Origin: Prosthecobacter sp.
GTDB taxonomy: Bacteria; Verrucomicrobiota; Verrucomicrobiia; Verrucomicrobiales; Verrucomicrobiaceae
Direction of reading: 5' to 3'
DNA: 64,000 bases
Assembly: GCF_014879935.1 (NCBI RefSeq)
Contig: NZ_JACSRD010000171.1
Location: 1 to 64,000, forward strand
Of this stretch, positions 30,365-40,201 are shown piece after piece. The notes beneath the pieces were generated by a model. That model made no database searches. It was not told where the DNA came from and saw only the letters and a program-made list of their open reading frames with translations. Position 1 is the stretch's first letter. Each line of letters starts with the position of its first letter. The position numbers and the translations under genes were made by a program.

Positions 30365-31744
30365 TCAGCCCACCAGTTCGCTGATCACCTGGCCTCCGTC
30401 GGCCACGATGGGGCGCGGGCGTCCCTGCGGGTCGATCCAGTTCGTGTTCTGCCCGATGCCGAGGTGATGGTAAACCGTCGCTGCGAGATCGCCCGGCGCG
30501 ACGCGACGGCTCTCGATGTCTCCGCCATGCTTGTCGGTGCTGCCGATGACCTGTCCGTGGCGCAGACCGCCGCCAGCGACGACCATCGACATGACGCGGT
30601 TCCAATGATCGCGTCCGGCATTCTTGTTGATGACCGGGCTGCGGCCGAACTCGCCCATCATCAGAATCAGCGTGCTGTCTAGCAGCCCCCGGTCCTCGAG
30701 ATCGGTGACGATGGCGTGCAGGGTGCGGTCCACGCTCGGCAGCAGCGGCGTGAGGCCTTTTTTGATCCCGCCCCACTTCACCTCGTCGCCGTGATGATCA
30801 AAGTAACCCCACGCACCGCTGACGGTGACAAAGGTGGAGCCGGCCTCGACCAGACGTCGCGCCAGAAGCGCCTTCTCACCGAGGCTATCGCGACCGTAGC
30901 GGTCACGCATCGCGGGAGTTTCCTCATCGAGATTGAGAGCCCGCTGCGCAGCACCTGCCATGAGCACCTCATAGGCCTGCTGCGTGAACTGATCCGCCGA
31001 GGCGATGGCCTCATTCGATCCGACACCACGCTTCCACGCATCCATCTGCTCGGCCAGCGCACGGCGGCTGCCCAGGCGCTCCACGCTGAGACCTTCCACC
31101 AGCTTGAGACGGCCGGACAAATCCTTGCCGCTCACGGGATTGAACGCGTTGCCCATATGTCCAGCGCCCCAGATGTCGGACACGAGCGAGTCCGCCAGCG
31201 CAATGTAGCCGGGAATGCCCGGCGCGTTCGCCCCCCGAAATTTGGCCGCGATGGAGCCCATCGATGGCCATCCAGCTCCGTCGCGGCCGTCATTGGTGCG
31301 ACGGGCGAGCGGATTGCAGGCCTGCATGGTGATCGGCGTGTGATCGCTCGCGCTGCAATCAACGGAACGGATCAGCGTGAGCCTGTCCATGATCTTTGCC
31401 GTGAGCGGCAGATGCTCGCAAACGTGAATGCCGGGCACTTTCGTCGCGATGTGGCCGAACGGCCCCCGGATCTCGCTCGGCGCCCCGGGTTTCGGATCCC
31501 ACATGTCGATGTGGCTCGGACCACCGGACAGCCAGAAGAGGATCACGTTCGTCTTGCTCTTCGCCTGACCTGCCGCCGCGGCCCTCGCCTGCTGTTGCAG
31601 CAACGCCGGCATGGAAATGCCCGCGAGACCCGCGAGCCCGGTCTGCAAAAAGCCGCGCCGCGTCGAGCCCACTCGAAGCAAATCGCCACCAGCGGGACTG
31701 AAGGCCGAGGTGATGCTTGGCGGATGGAAAGCATTCGGGTTCAT
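30365..31744 (-). CDS. DUF1501 domain-containing protein
   Basis: STRRGFLQTGLAGLAGISMP; WLSGGPSHIDMWDPKPGAPSEIRGPF; GEFGRSPVINKNAGRDHWNRVMSMVVAGGGL. Confidence 0.94.
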   Translation of the reverse strand: MNPNAFHPPSITSAFSPAGGDLLRVGSTRRGFLQTGLAGLAGISMPALLQQQARAAAAGQAKSKTNVILFWLSGGPSHIDMWDPKPGAPSEIRGPFGHIATKVPGIHVCEHLPLTAKIMDRLTLIRSVDCSASDHTPITMQACNPLARRTNDGRDGAGWPSMGSIAAKFRGANAPGIPGYIALADSLVSDIWGAGHMGNAFNPVSGKDLSGRLKLVEGLSVERLGSRRALAEQMDAWKRGVGSNEAIASADQFTQQAYEVLMAGAAQRALNLDEETPAMRDRYGRDSLGEKALLARRLVEAGSTFVTVSGAWGYFDHHGDEVKWGGIKKGLTPLLPSVDRTLHAIVTDLEDRGLLDSTLILMMGEFGRSPVINKNAGRDHWNRVMSMVVAGGGLRHGQVIGSTDKHGGDIESRRVAPGDLAATVYHHLGIGQNTNWIDPQGRPRPIVADGGQVISELVG

Positions 31745-31886
31745 AAGCGCGGCATGGATGGCAGCTTTCCATTACGCCGCGAGAACGACACCCTTGCGCC
31801 ATGGGCGCCGCATGCATCACCATTTCCAATCGCCGGCATTCGGTTTTCATCTTGGCCGCAGGGTTCAGGCATGCTCTACATGCCGC

Positions 31887-33023
31887 ATGCCTGACCACCG
31901 CGCCCTCATTTCGAATCCCGCCGACCTGAAGCCCTCTACCGCCTGGAACGAGACGGTCTGGGCCTACACGAGCGAGGAGGAACTCGTCGATCACACCACG
32001 AAGGCACGTCTGTGCGTGGCCACGCTGCTGCCGTTCAAGGACAAAAAGCCCGACTGGGATGGCTTCAACAAGAGCGTGCGCTGGATGCAGCAGTGCGCGG
32101 CACATTACGGCGTCGAGGTCGTGTTCGTGCTGAACGCGGACACCGGCTACATCTTCGATTTGAGCAACGAACTCTACGCCGAGGTGCTGCAGCGTTTCCG
32201 CGCGGAGTTTCCAGAGCAACGTTTCATCGCCGGTGTCACCGCACGCGGCGCGGAGAACGACACAGCCTTCAAAGCAGAGCGTTACTGGCCGCTGCTCGAC
32301 ATCGCTCAGGAGCATGACAACTGCGAGATGATGATCATGACCAGCAAGCTGCTCAACACACTGGAGAATGAGCCGCGTCGCGATGCTTACTTCCAAATCG
32401 CCGAGCATTTGATCCGTCCGGGCATCGCGCATGCGCTGGAGCCCTCCTTCGTGCCGTGGGCCACGCCGTTTGATCCGTGGCTGTTCCATCAGATCGCCAT
32501 GCATCCGGCCTATGTAGGTGGAAAGGTCAGCACGCTCGACGAACCGCACTTTCATTACTGGGCCGCGATGTGCAAAGGACTGAATCTGCCCTTTTCCCCA
32601 CACAGTGGAGATGACTACGGCATCGCCACCGCCATCAAGCTCGGCCTGCCGCTGCTCATCGGCGCGGGCGTGAGCGCCTGCCCGCTGATTTGCGCGGCCA
32701 AGGACATGTGGCTGCTCGACAGCGTGACCGACAAGAAATTCAAAACCGGCACCGGACGCTTCGACACGCGCGTTTACAAGCTCTTCGAAGCCTTCCAGTC
32801 CTTCGAAGACCTCGTCTTCCGCCTCGACGACCGCATGAGCGCCTCGCCTTACAAGCACAGCACCGCGCACGTGCTCCATCACCTCGGCCTCATCGACGCG
32901 CCGGAGTCACATCCCGACTGCAAAGACCTGCGTGGTGCTGATGAAGCGCAACGCATGGAAGAAGCCATGCGAAGGCCAAAGCGGGTGGCGAAGAAGCTGG
33001 GGATTCCGCTGTTCGGGGAGTGA
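31887..33023 (+). CDS. Dihydrodipicolinate synthase-like family protein
   Basis: TALLPFKDKKPDWDGFNKSVRWM-type TIM-barrel start, EQRFIAGVTARG; start set to ATG 31887. Confidence 0.75.
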   Translation: MPDHRALISNPADLKPSTAWNETVWAYTSEEELVDHTTKARLCVATLLPFKDKKPDWDGFNKSVRWMQQCAAHYGVEVVFVLNADTGYIFDLSNELYAEVLQRFRAEFPEQRFIAGVTARGAENDTAFKAERYWPLLDIAQEHDNCEMMIMTSKLLNTLENEPRRDAYFQIAEHLIRPGIAHALEPSFVPWATPFDPWLFHQIAMHPAYVGGKVSTLDEPHFHYWAAMCKGLNLPFSPHSGDDYGIATAIKLGLPLLIGAGVSACPLICAAKDMWLLDSVTDKKFKTGTGRFDTRVYKLFEAFQSFEDLVFRLDDRMSASPYKHSTAHVLHHLGLIDAPESHPDCKDLRGADEAQRMEEAMRRPKRVAKKLGIPLFGE

Positions 33024-33087
33024 GCTGGTTGCCTGATGTTAGTTTCTGGTATGATGTTGCGCATTGCTGCATATTTTTGAAAACCAG

Positions 33088-34188
33088 ATGTCCAAGCCAA
33101 AACCTCTCACAGCGATTCAACTAGAAGGCTTTCGTTCGATTCGAAAGCTCCCCGAGTTGGCGCTGAACTCCGGGCTCAATGTGCTTATCGGGGGCAATGG
33201 GGCGGGCAAGTCCAACTTCATCAGCTTCTTTCAGATGTTGGGAGCTATGATGGATCCCAATGTCGGATTGCAGCATTACATTGCTGAAAAGGGTGGTGCT
33301 GACGCACTTTTGTTCAGAGGTGTGGAAACCACTTCGGAGATTCGCGCCCGTTTTAAGTTTAACCGCAATACATATGAATTGGTTCTACAGCCTGCAGACG
33401 ATGGACGTCTGTTTTTCGGCAGGGAAAAAGCAAGCCTGGATGGCATCTCGGGCAAAGTGTCAAACTATGAACACGGCAAGGGACACTTCGAGAGCTGGCT
33501 TCCCAAAGTCGGTGCTTTTCCTGCTGGCGAACAGTTTACAAAAGAAGCTTTGAGTGACTGGCGGGTTTACCACTTTCACAACACCAGCCGCACGGCTGCT
33601 CTCATGCGTTCACAAAACGCCGTGGATAACGAACGCCTTTGGGCCGATGCGGGCAACATTGCCGCTTTCTTGCTACGGCTGCGCAAGGAACACGAAGATC
33701 ATTACAAGCGGATCATCTTGCACATTCAGCAGGCAGCACCGTTCTTCGGGGACTTTCATCTGAAGCCTGACAACAACGGTCAGGTGCAATTGCTCTGGAC
33801 GGAGCGCTACTCGCAGAAGCTTTACTATCCTCATCAGCTGTCGGATGGCTCGATTCGCTTCATCTGTCTCGCAGCATTGCTGCTACAGCCGGAGCCGCCA
33901 TCCACAATCATCATTGATGAGCCAGAACTGGGCCTGCACCCCTACGCCATCACGGTGCTGGCAGGGATGTTTCGGTTGGCGGAAGAAAAGTGCCAGCTCA
34001 TTGTCTCGACGCAATCGAGTCCGCTGGTGGACCATCTACAGTTGCAGGATCTGATAGTGGTGGATCGCGTGAATGGCGAAACCACGCTTTCACGACCTGA
34101 CGCGGAGTCTTTGAAAGTCTGGATGGAGGAGTACTCCGTGGGTGAGCTTTGGGACAAAAACCTCATCGGAGGCATGCCCCAGCCATGA
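33088..34188 (+). CDS. AAA family ATPase (SMC/ABC-like, AAA_21 type)
   Basis: Walker A GGNGAGKSNFISFF; signature LSDGSIRFICLAALL; Walker B PSTIIIDEPELGLHP; QLIVSTQSSPLVD. Confidence 0.93.
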   Translation: MSKPKPLTAIQLEGFRSIRKLPELALNSGLNVLIGGNGAGKSNFISFFQMLGAMMDPNVGLQHYIAEKGGADALLFRGVETTSEIRARFKFNRNTYELVLQPADDGRLFFGREKASLDGISGKVSNYEHGKGHFESWLPKVGAFPAGEQFTKEALSDWRVYHFHNTSRTAALMRSQNAVDNERLWADAGNIAAFLLRLRKEHEDHYKRIILHIQQAAPFFGDFHLKPDNNGQVQLLWTERYSQKLYYPHQLSDGSIRFICLAALLLQPEPPSTIIIDEPELGLHPYAITVLAGMFRLAEEKCQLIVSTQSSPLVDHLQLQDLIVVDRVNGETTLSRPDAESLKVWMEEYSVGELWDKNLIGGMPQP

Positions 34189-34905
34189 GCCGTGTCAGCG
34201 TGTATTGCCTGGTTGAAGGCTTTTCAGAAGCCAACCTCGTCAACCGACTGCTCGCACCTCACCTGAGCCATCATGGCGTGGATGTTTATGCGCCCATGGT
34301 AACCACGCGCCGAGATCGGAAGGCTGGCAAGGTTCACAAAGGCGGAGGATCGAGTTTCCTGCCCTATCGCAACGATCTTGACCGCTTGATCAGGCAGTGG
34401 AGCAACAAGCCACATGTATGGATCACCACGCTTTTGGACGTGTATGGGTTGCCTGCCGATTTTCCGGGACGAGATCAAGGTTACGCAATCAACGACCATC
34501 GTGCCAAGGCGGCTTTTCTTGAGGATAAGTTGAATGCCGTCGCCAACGAGCTGAGAGCCCCCCCGGTTCATTCCACACCTCGCTTTGCATGAGTTTGAGA
34601 CGCTGCTATTGGCAGAGGTCTCGGCGCTGGGCAGTCTCTTCTTGGAGCAAGAACGTGAGATCCAACAGCTCGCGGAAGACATTGCTGATTTTGACGATGT
34701 CGAAGAGATCAACCACACCCCGGAAGGCGCTCCTTCCAACCGGATCGCGCGACGAATCTCCGTTTATGACCGCTACAAAGCCAACGATCAAAGCGGTGCC
34801 ATCAACGTGCTGGAGCTTGTTGGCCTGGATACCTTGAGAAAGCGTTGCCTGCATTTTGGTGAGTGGGTGACTCGGTTGGAGTCGCTATCGTCAGCAAGGG
34901 AGTAG
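34185..34905 (+). pseudogene. DUF4276-family protein, frameshifted at a 7-C tract
   Basis: Frame 1: MSRVSVYCLVEGFSEANLVNRLLAPHL...ELRAP then off-frame PVHSTPRFA*. Removing one C from 34558-34564 continues into RFIPHLALHEFETLLLAEV...EINHTPEGAPSNRIARRISVYDRYKAN...LESLSSARE* (stop 34905), matching the DUF4276 C-terminal pattern (LHEFExLL, PExAPSxRI). Confidence 0.8.
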
Positions 34906-34924
34906 TCAAGGCTGGCAGCCTGTT

Positions 34925-35839
34925 TCACACGCCGTTCAGAATCGCCTCCATGATCCGCAGCGCCTGGACATTGGGCTTCACATCATGCACGCGGACGATG
35001 CGGGCGCCGTGTTCGCGGGCGTGGGCGGTGAGGGCGATGGTGGGCCAGTGGCGGTCATCCATGGCGTCGGAGTGGAGCACTTTGCCGATCATGGATTTGC
35101 GCGAGACACCAATGAGCAGCGGACGCAGCGCCGCGAGGCGAGGAAGCTCGCGCATGAGGGTCAGATTGTGCTCCAGGGTCTTGCCAAAGCCGAAACCTGG
35201 ATCGAGCACGACGCGGTCGAGGTCGATGCCTTCGTGTTCAAGCAGGCGCAGGCGGCTTTCAAAGTAGGAACGCACCTCGGTGACGACATCGTCGTAGTGC
35301 GGGTTCGCCTGCATGGTCTGCGGCGTGCCGGTCATGTGCATGACGACGAGACCTGCGTTGGTTTCGGCGGCAAGACGCGGCATGGCGGCGTCGGCACGCA
35401 ATCCGGTGACGTCGTTGATGATGTCGGCCCCGGCGTCGAGCGCGGCACGGGCGACGGCGGCCTTCATGGTGTCGATGGAGATGAGCGCCTTGGTTTGCGA
35501 ACGCACCGCACGAATCACAGGCAGCACACGACGCAGTTCCTCGGCCTCTTCGACCGGTTCGGCCCCGGGACGGGTGGATTCGCCGCCGATGTCGAGGATG
35601 TCAGCGCCTTCGGCAATCAAGGTGAAGGCGTGTTCGACCGCACGACCGGTGTCATTGAAGCGGCCGCCGTCAGAAAAGCTGTCGGGCGTGACGTTGACGA
35701 TGCCCATGATGAGCCCGCGATCGGTGAGATCGAGATCGTGGTTGCCGAATCGCCAGCGGAGCATGCCGCACGGTGGCGTGAATTTGCGTCCGGCCAACGA
35801 GAAAACTGGAGATGCCACCAGGGTTGCTCTATGAAGCAC
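34925..35839 (-). CDS. folP: Dihydropteroate synthase
   Basis: GIVNVTPDSFSDGG; DIGGESTRPGA; SIDTMKAAVARAALDAGADIINDVTG; LDPGFGFGKT; GVSRKSMIG. Start could be 35764. Confidence 0.96.
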   Translation of the reverse strand: MLHRATLVASPVFSLAGRKFTPPCGMLRWRFGNHDLDLTDRGLIMGIVNVTPDSFSDGGRFNDTGRAVEHAFTLIAEGADILDIGGESTRPGAEPVEEAEELRRVLPVIRAVRSQTKALISIDTMKAAVARAALDAGADIINDVTGLRADAAMPRLAAETNAGLVVMHMTGTPQTMQANPHYDDVVTEVRSYFESRLRLLEHEGIDLDRVVLDPGFGFGKTLEHNLTLMRELPRLAALRPLLIGVSRKSMIGKVLHSDAMDDRHWPTIALTAHAREHGARIVRVHDVKPNVQALRIMEAILNGV

Positions 35840-35841
35840 TC

Positions 35842-37290
35842 ATGAAGCCCAACCCCGCCGTGCTGCTGCTCGTTCTTCTCGCCCTCGGAGGCGTGGCGGG
35901 CCTGCTGCTGTCGGGATCGAAGGCCCCAGCGCCGGTGGTGGCGGCTCCATCGCCTGGGACGGCCCCGCCTCCGATGCCGACGGGCAGCGTGGAGGATTTG
36001 CAAAAGCAGATCGTGCTGCTGCAAGGCCAGATCGAGTATCTCCAAGGTCAGAATGATGTGCTGAAGGACGAGAACGCCCAACTCCTGCAGAAACTGGGCA
36101 CGCTGGGGATGAAGAACACGCCTGCGGTGGTGATGAAGGATGACGATGTGGCACCGGACTTCGTCGGCATGGGGCTGGAGATGATGAAGATGCGCAAGCT
36201 GCACGCGCTGCCGATGGTGACGACTCCGGTGAGCCAGGAGGAGGTCGAGACGCTGATCCTCGGCTGGCTGAAACGCCAGCAACCGGAGGACGAGGCGAAA
36301 AAGCTCACCCGTGGCCTCGCGGCACTGGGCTGGATTCCCGAAGCGGTCGATCCGCTGCCGCTGCGTGCCGCCATGCTGGCCCGACAGCTCGGCGGCTGGT
36401 ATGATGAGGAATCGGAAACGATGTACACCGTCGATCCGCAGACAGCGAGCGGCCCGTCTGTGACAGCCAACGAGCCGCTGGGCATCGCCTTCGGCCAGTT
36501 GCTGCGTGAATACGGCAGCGTCTTGTTTCAGCCGCAGCACGGACCGCTGACGACGGACATGCGGATCGCCCGCGAGTCGCTCATCGTGGGCGATGCGTCG
36601 CTCACGCGTTTTTTGCACTCGATGCAGAACCCGGCAGCCATGCCGAAGGACGATCTGCCGCCGGAAGACCCGGATCATCCGCTGAACCAGGTGCCAATGC
36701 CTGCCTTTCTGCGCGAGATGGCGCTGTTTCCATTCACGCGTGGTTTTGAGTTCGCGCAATCGCTGCACAGCGCGGGAAACTTCGCCCAGCTCAACGCGGC
36801 CTACAGCCGTCCGCCGGTCAGCACGACTGAAGTGATCGAACCGGAGCTTTATCTGAATCCCGAGCGCCCGGCGCAGGTGGACCTGAAGCTCGACGATGTG
36901 AAGCTTAACGGAACGATGCCCTTTCTCGATGACCGTCTGGGCAAATTCTCCTGCGCCACGGCGCTGCGAATGCACAACGACGACGAAGCGGCAGGCGAAG
37001 GCACAGTCGGCCTCGTGGCGGACCGTTTGCTGGCCTGGCCGGCGGATGGCGGGGCAAAACGGGACCACGCGGCATGGCAGACCCTTTTCCAAGACAAATC
37101 GACCGCCGACGCGTTCGTCAAAGCGATGCTGAACTCGCTGAAGCAACGTTACAACACGAAGGGCGAGGCCGAGTTCGCCGCAGAAGGCCGTTTCGTGGCG
37201 CTGCTGCGCAATCGCGGCGAGGCGGGCGTGGTTTTGATCGATGCGGCGAGTGAAGAAGCACGGACCGCGCTGAAGCTTTTGATGAAGTGA
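35842..37290 (+). CDS. Hypothetical membrane-anchored protein
   Basis: N-terminal TM/signal helix, coiled coil ([33 protein letters not shown]), 4-nt overlap with the next gene. Confidence 0.78.
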   Translation: MKPNPAVLLLVLLALGGVAGLLLSGSKAPAPVVAAPSPGTAPPPMPTGSVEDLQKQIVLLQGQIEYLQGQNDVLKDENAQLLQKLGTLGMKNTPAVVMKDDDVAPDFVGMGLEMMKMRKLHALPMVTTPVSQEEVETLILGWLKRQQPEDEAKKLTRGLAALGWIPEAVDPLPLRAAMLARQLGGWYDEESETMYTVDPQTASGPSVTANEPLGIAFGQLLREYGSVLFQPQHGPLTTDMRIARESLIVGDASLTRFLHSMQNPAAMPKDDLPPEDPDHPLNQVPMPAFLREMALFPFTRGFEFAQSLHSAGNFAQLNAAYSRPPVSTTEVIEPELYLNPERPAQVDLKLDDVKLNGTMPFLDDRLGKFSCATALRMHNDDEAAGEGTVGLVADRLLAWPADGGAKRDHAAWQTLFQDKSTADAFVKAMLNSLKQRYNTKGEAEFAAEGRFVALLRNRGEAGVVLIDAASEEARTALKLLMK

Positions 37291-37568
37291 TGACTGCCAG
37301 ACATGTTTTTTATACCGGCCGCGTCCAGGGCGTGGGCTTTCGCTACAGCACCAAACGAATCGCCTCCGGCTTCGACGTGACCGGATGGGTGAAGAACCTG
37401 CCGGACGGCCGGGTGGAGCTCTTTTCGCAGGCGTTCGATGCCGATGAGGTGGAGGCGTTTCTGGAGGACATCCAGCGCAGCAGCCTGGGATCCCACATCA
37501 AGGAGATCGAGGTGCAGGTGGCGGCCGCAGACACGAGCTTGCGCGGCTTTAACATCGTGCGTGATTGA
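37287..37568 (+). CDS. acyP: Acylphosphatase
   Basis: [39 protein letters not shown]. Confidence 0.95.
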   Translation: MMTARHVFYTGRVQGVGFRYSTKRIASGFDVTGWVKNLPDGRVELFSQAFDADEVEAFLEDIQRSSLGSHIKEIEVQVAAADTSLRGFNIVRD

Positions 37569-37572
37569 GCCC

Positions 37573-38436
37573 ATGGCCGACACGCCCGCCGTATCCGTGA
37601 ATCATCTGACCAAGGTCTTCAAAGGCACCTTGGTGAAGGGGGCGTTTCGTGCGGTGCAGGATCTGTCGCTCGAAGTGAAGGCTGGCGAGGTCTATGGCCT
37701 GATCGGACCGAATGGCTCCGGCAAATCGACCACGATGAAGGTCATCCTGGGACTGCTGAAGCCGACGCAGGGCAGCACGAGCATCTTTGGCGTGCCGAGC
37801 ACGGAAGTCGCCAGCCGTCACAGCGTGGGTTTCCTGCCTGAGAACCCGTATTTCTACAAACATCTGACCGGACGGGAGACGCTGCACTTCTATGGCAGCC
37901 TGTGTGGCATGCGCGGCGAGCGATTGAAAGCCCGCACGGATGAAATGCTGGCGATCACCGGCCTGGAAGACGCGGCGACGCGGCGTGTCGGCGGTTATTC
38001 GAAAGGAATGCTGCAACGTCTCGGCCTGGCGCAGGCGCTGATTCACGAGCCGCGCCTGCTGGTGCTCGATGAACCAACGGCGGGTGTCGATCCCGCAGGT
38101 TCGCGGAAAATCCGTGACCTGATCATCGAATTCCGTGCCCGTGGGATCACGGTGCTCGTGACCTCGCATCTTCTCGAACAGATGCAGGAGGTGTGTGACC
38201 GCGTGGGCATCATGGCGCACGGGCGCATGGTGCGTGAAGGACGGCTGGAGGACCTGATCGCGGTGGAGAACCAGACGGAGATGGTTCTGGAAAACGCCTC
38301 CCCTGCCCTGCTGACGAAGATCAATGCGCTGATCCAGGCGGAAGGCGGCGACACGAAGCTGGTGCGCAGCGGACGGCCACGCACGACGCTGGAGCGCCTG
38401 TTCATCGAAGCGACGAACGAATCGAAGAAGCCATGA
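37573..38436 (+). CDS. ABC transporter ATP-binding protein
   Basis: GLIGPNGSGKSTTMKVILGLLKP; GGYSKGMLQRLGLAQALIHEPRLLVLDEPTAGVDP; start set to ATG 37573. Confidence 0.96.
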   Translation: MADTPAVSVNHLTKVFKGTLVKGAFRAVQDLSLEVKAGEVYGLIGPNGSGKSTTMKVILGLLKPTQGSTSIFGVPSTEVASRHSVGFLPENPYFYKHLTGRETLHFYGSLCGMRGERLKARTDEMLAITGLEDAATRRVGGYSKGMLQRLGLAQALIHEPRLLVLDEPTAGVDPAGSRKIRDLIIEFRARGITVLVTSHLLEQMQEVCDRVGIMAHGRMVREGRLEDLIAVENQTEMVLENASPALLTKINALIQAEGGDTKLVRSGRPRTTLERLFIEATNESKKP

Positions 38437-39356
38437 GCGACGCTCCAACAAGTCCCAACACCGAAGCACAAACGCGGGTGCGTTTTTCGCCACGACGTGT
38501 GTGGACGCTGGCCATGGCGACGGTGACCCAGCTCGTGCGGATGAAGATCCTGGCCTTCCTGGTGGTGTTCTGCCTGCTGGCCGTGGGAGCAGGCTTTGCC
38601 TTCTCCGTGATCAATCCGGAGCAGCAGCTCAACCTGCTGAAGAGCGTGACGCTGGGCTCGCTGCAGATTTTCAGCATCGTGATCGGCGTCGTTTCCACGG
38701 CGCTGCTGCTGCCGAAGGACATGGAGGATCGCACGCTCTACACGATCCTGTCCAAACCGGTGCCGCGCTTTGATTACCTGCTGGGCAAGCTGATCGGCGT
38801 GCTGCTGCTCATCGGTGGCGGCTTGATCGTGATGGATGCCGTCTTGAGCCTGATCCTGTGGCTGCGGCAGTCGATGCTGTTCGAGGACGCCGTGGCACGG
38901 ATGCAGATGGAGAAACTCGACTCGCCCGAGGCCGTGGCGCAGGTGCGTGAGATCGTGGCACGGCAAGGATTGACGTGGAATCTCCACTGGGCGGTGTGGG
39001 CGATCTTTTTGAAGGCGACGGTGGTCACCACGGTCGCGCTGCTGCTCTCCAGCATCGCGAGCTCGACGTTGTTCACCATCGTGATCACGTTTTGCATCAC
39101 GATCATCGGCCACGGCGAGGCTTTGATCCGCGAGTTCTTTTTCCAACCCAATCTCTCCGGCATGGCGAGTCGTGCCGCCACGCTCGTTCTGGCGGTGATC
39201 TGCCCTGATCTGGCGCAGTTCGACATCGTGGACAGCGTGGTGAGCGGCGAGATTGTGCCGTGGGGCGCTGTTTACGACATGACCGGCATCGCGGCGCTTT
39301 ACGTGACGGTTTACCTCTTCGTCACGCATCTGCTGTTTGTGGAGAAGGAGCTATGA
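38433..39356 (+). CDS. ABC transporter permease
   Basis: Several TM segments; LPKDMEDRTLYTILSKPVPRFDYLLGKLIGVLLL as in ABC-2-type permeases; 4-nt overlap with the ATPase gene. Confidence 0.92.
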   Translation: MSDAPTSPNTEAQTRVRFSPRRVWTLAMATVTQLVRMKILAFLVVFCLLAVGAGFAFSVINPEQQLNLLKSVTLGSLQIFSIVIGVVSTALLLPKDMEDRTLYTILSKPVPRFDYLLGKLIGVLLLIGGGLIVMDAVLSLILWLRQSMLFEDAVARMQMEKLDSPEAVAQVREIVARQGLTWNLHWAVWAIFLKATVVTTVALLLSSIASSTLFTIVITFCITIIGHGEALIREFFFQPNLSGMASRAATLVLAVICPDLAQFDIVDSVVSGEIVPWGAVYDMTGIAALYVTVYLFVTHLLFVEKEL

Positions 39357-40144
39357 AGCGGAAACTCCAGGCAATCGCGGTGCTGCTGGCCTTTGGCGCG
39401 GTGAAACTGCCGCTGGAGCAGAAGATCACCCGCGATCTGCGCCAGCAGAAGATGCTGGAGGAGCCAATTCACCTCGGCGTGGGCGAGGATCTCGGCCAGG
39501 CGGGCCTTGCGGCATCGCTGGGTGGTTTGCGCGGCCTTGCGGCGTGCATGTTCCATCTGAGGGCGCATGTGGAATTCACGAACGTGAACTGGGCCAAGGT
39601 GGACAGCCTCTACAAGCTGGTGACACGCCTCCAGCCACGGCAGGCCCGCTACTGGGACGAGGCGTCGTGGCACATGGCCTACAACGCGGCCTCGTATTAC
39701 CTTTACAATCAGGAGCTGAAGCCGGCTCTGCGGGGGCAGCTTTACCACGACCACATCAAACGCGGCATCGCCATCCTGCATGAAGGCCTGAAGTTCCTGC
39801 CTGATGACCCGCGTCTGTGGCAGAAGCTGGGGGAACTGCACTGGCACCGCAGCAAGGACTTCAAAAAGTCCGGCGACGCCTTCTGGAACTCGTTTCAACA
39901 CGGTGGTCTGGGCTTCACCGAGCGCTTCGCCGCCTACGCCTGGGCTCAGAGCAATGATCTCGAGTCGTGGAAGAAAGGCTACGCCATCCTGAAGCGCCTC
40001 TACGACAAAAGCGGACCGACGCCGGGCCTGGTCGAGCATTTGAAGATGCTGGAGCAGAACCTGAACCTGCCAGCGTCGCAGCGGATTCGCGCTGCTGCCG
40101 CGGTTTTGAGAGGGCAGGAACGCCAGACCGGCCCGCTGAAGTGA
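39353..40144 (+). CDS. Hypothetical TPR-like protein co-encoded with the ABC transporter
   Basis: Start overlaps permease stop; helical repeats, WAKVDSLYKLVTRLQPRQARYWDEASWHMAYNAA. Confidence 0.76.
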   Translation: MKRKLQAIAVLLAFGAVKLPLEQKITRDLRQQKMLEEPIHLGVGEDLGQAGLAASLGGLRGLAACMFHLRAHVEFTNVNWAKVDSLYKLVTRLQPRQARYWDEASWHMAYNAASYYLYNQELKPALRGQLYHDHIKRGIAILHEGLKFLPDDPRLWQKLGELHWHRSKDFKKSGDAFWNSFQHGGLGFTERFAAYAWAQSNDLESWKKGYAILKRLYDKSGPTPGLVEHLKMLEQNLNLPASQRIRAAAAVLRGQERQTGPLK

Positions 40145-40201
40145 CGGGGCCGTCACGGCCGGACTGATTGACTTCCGTCATCATCGGGTGAATTTTCACA
40201 T

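Noticed and set aside
31359-32882. 507-aa minus-strand ORF linking DUF1501 and the DHDPS-like region
   Set aside because: It overlaps supported genes on both sides in the wrong frames; no motifs.
40141-40156. GTGACGG-GG-CCGTCAC as a rho-independent terminator
   Set aside because: Loop of only 2 nt and no downstream T-tract; kept only as a dyad near rex.
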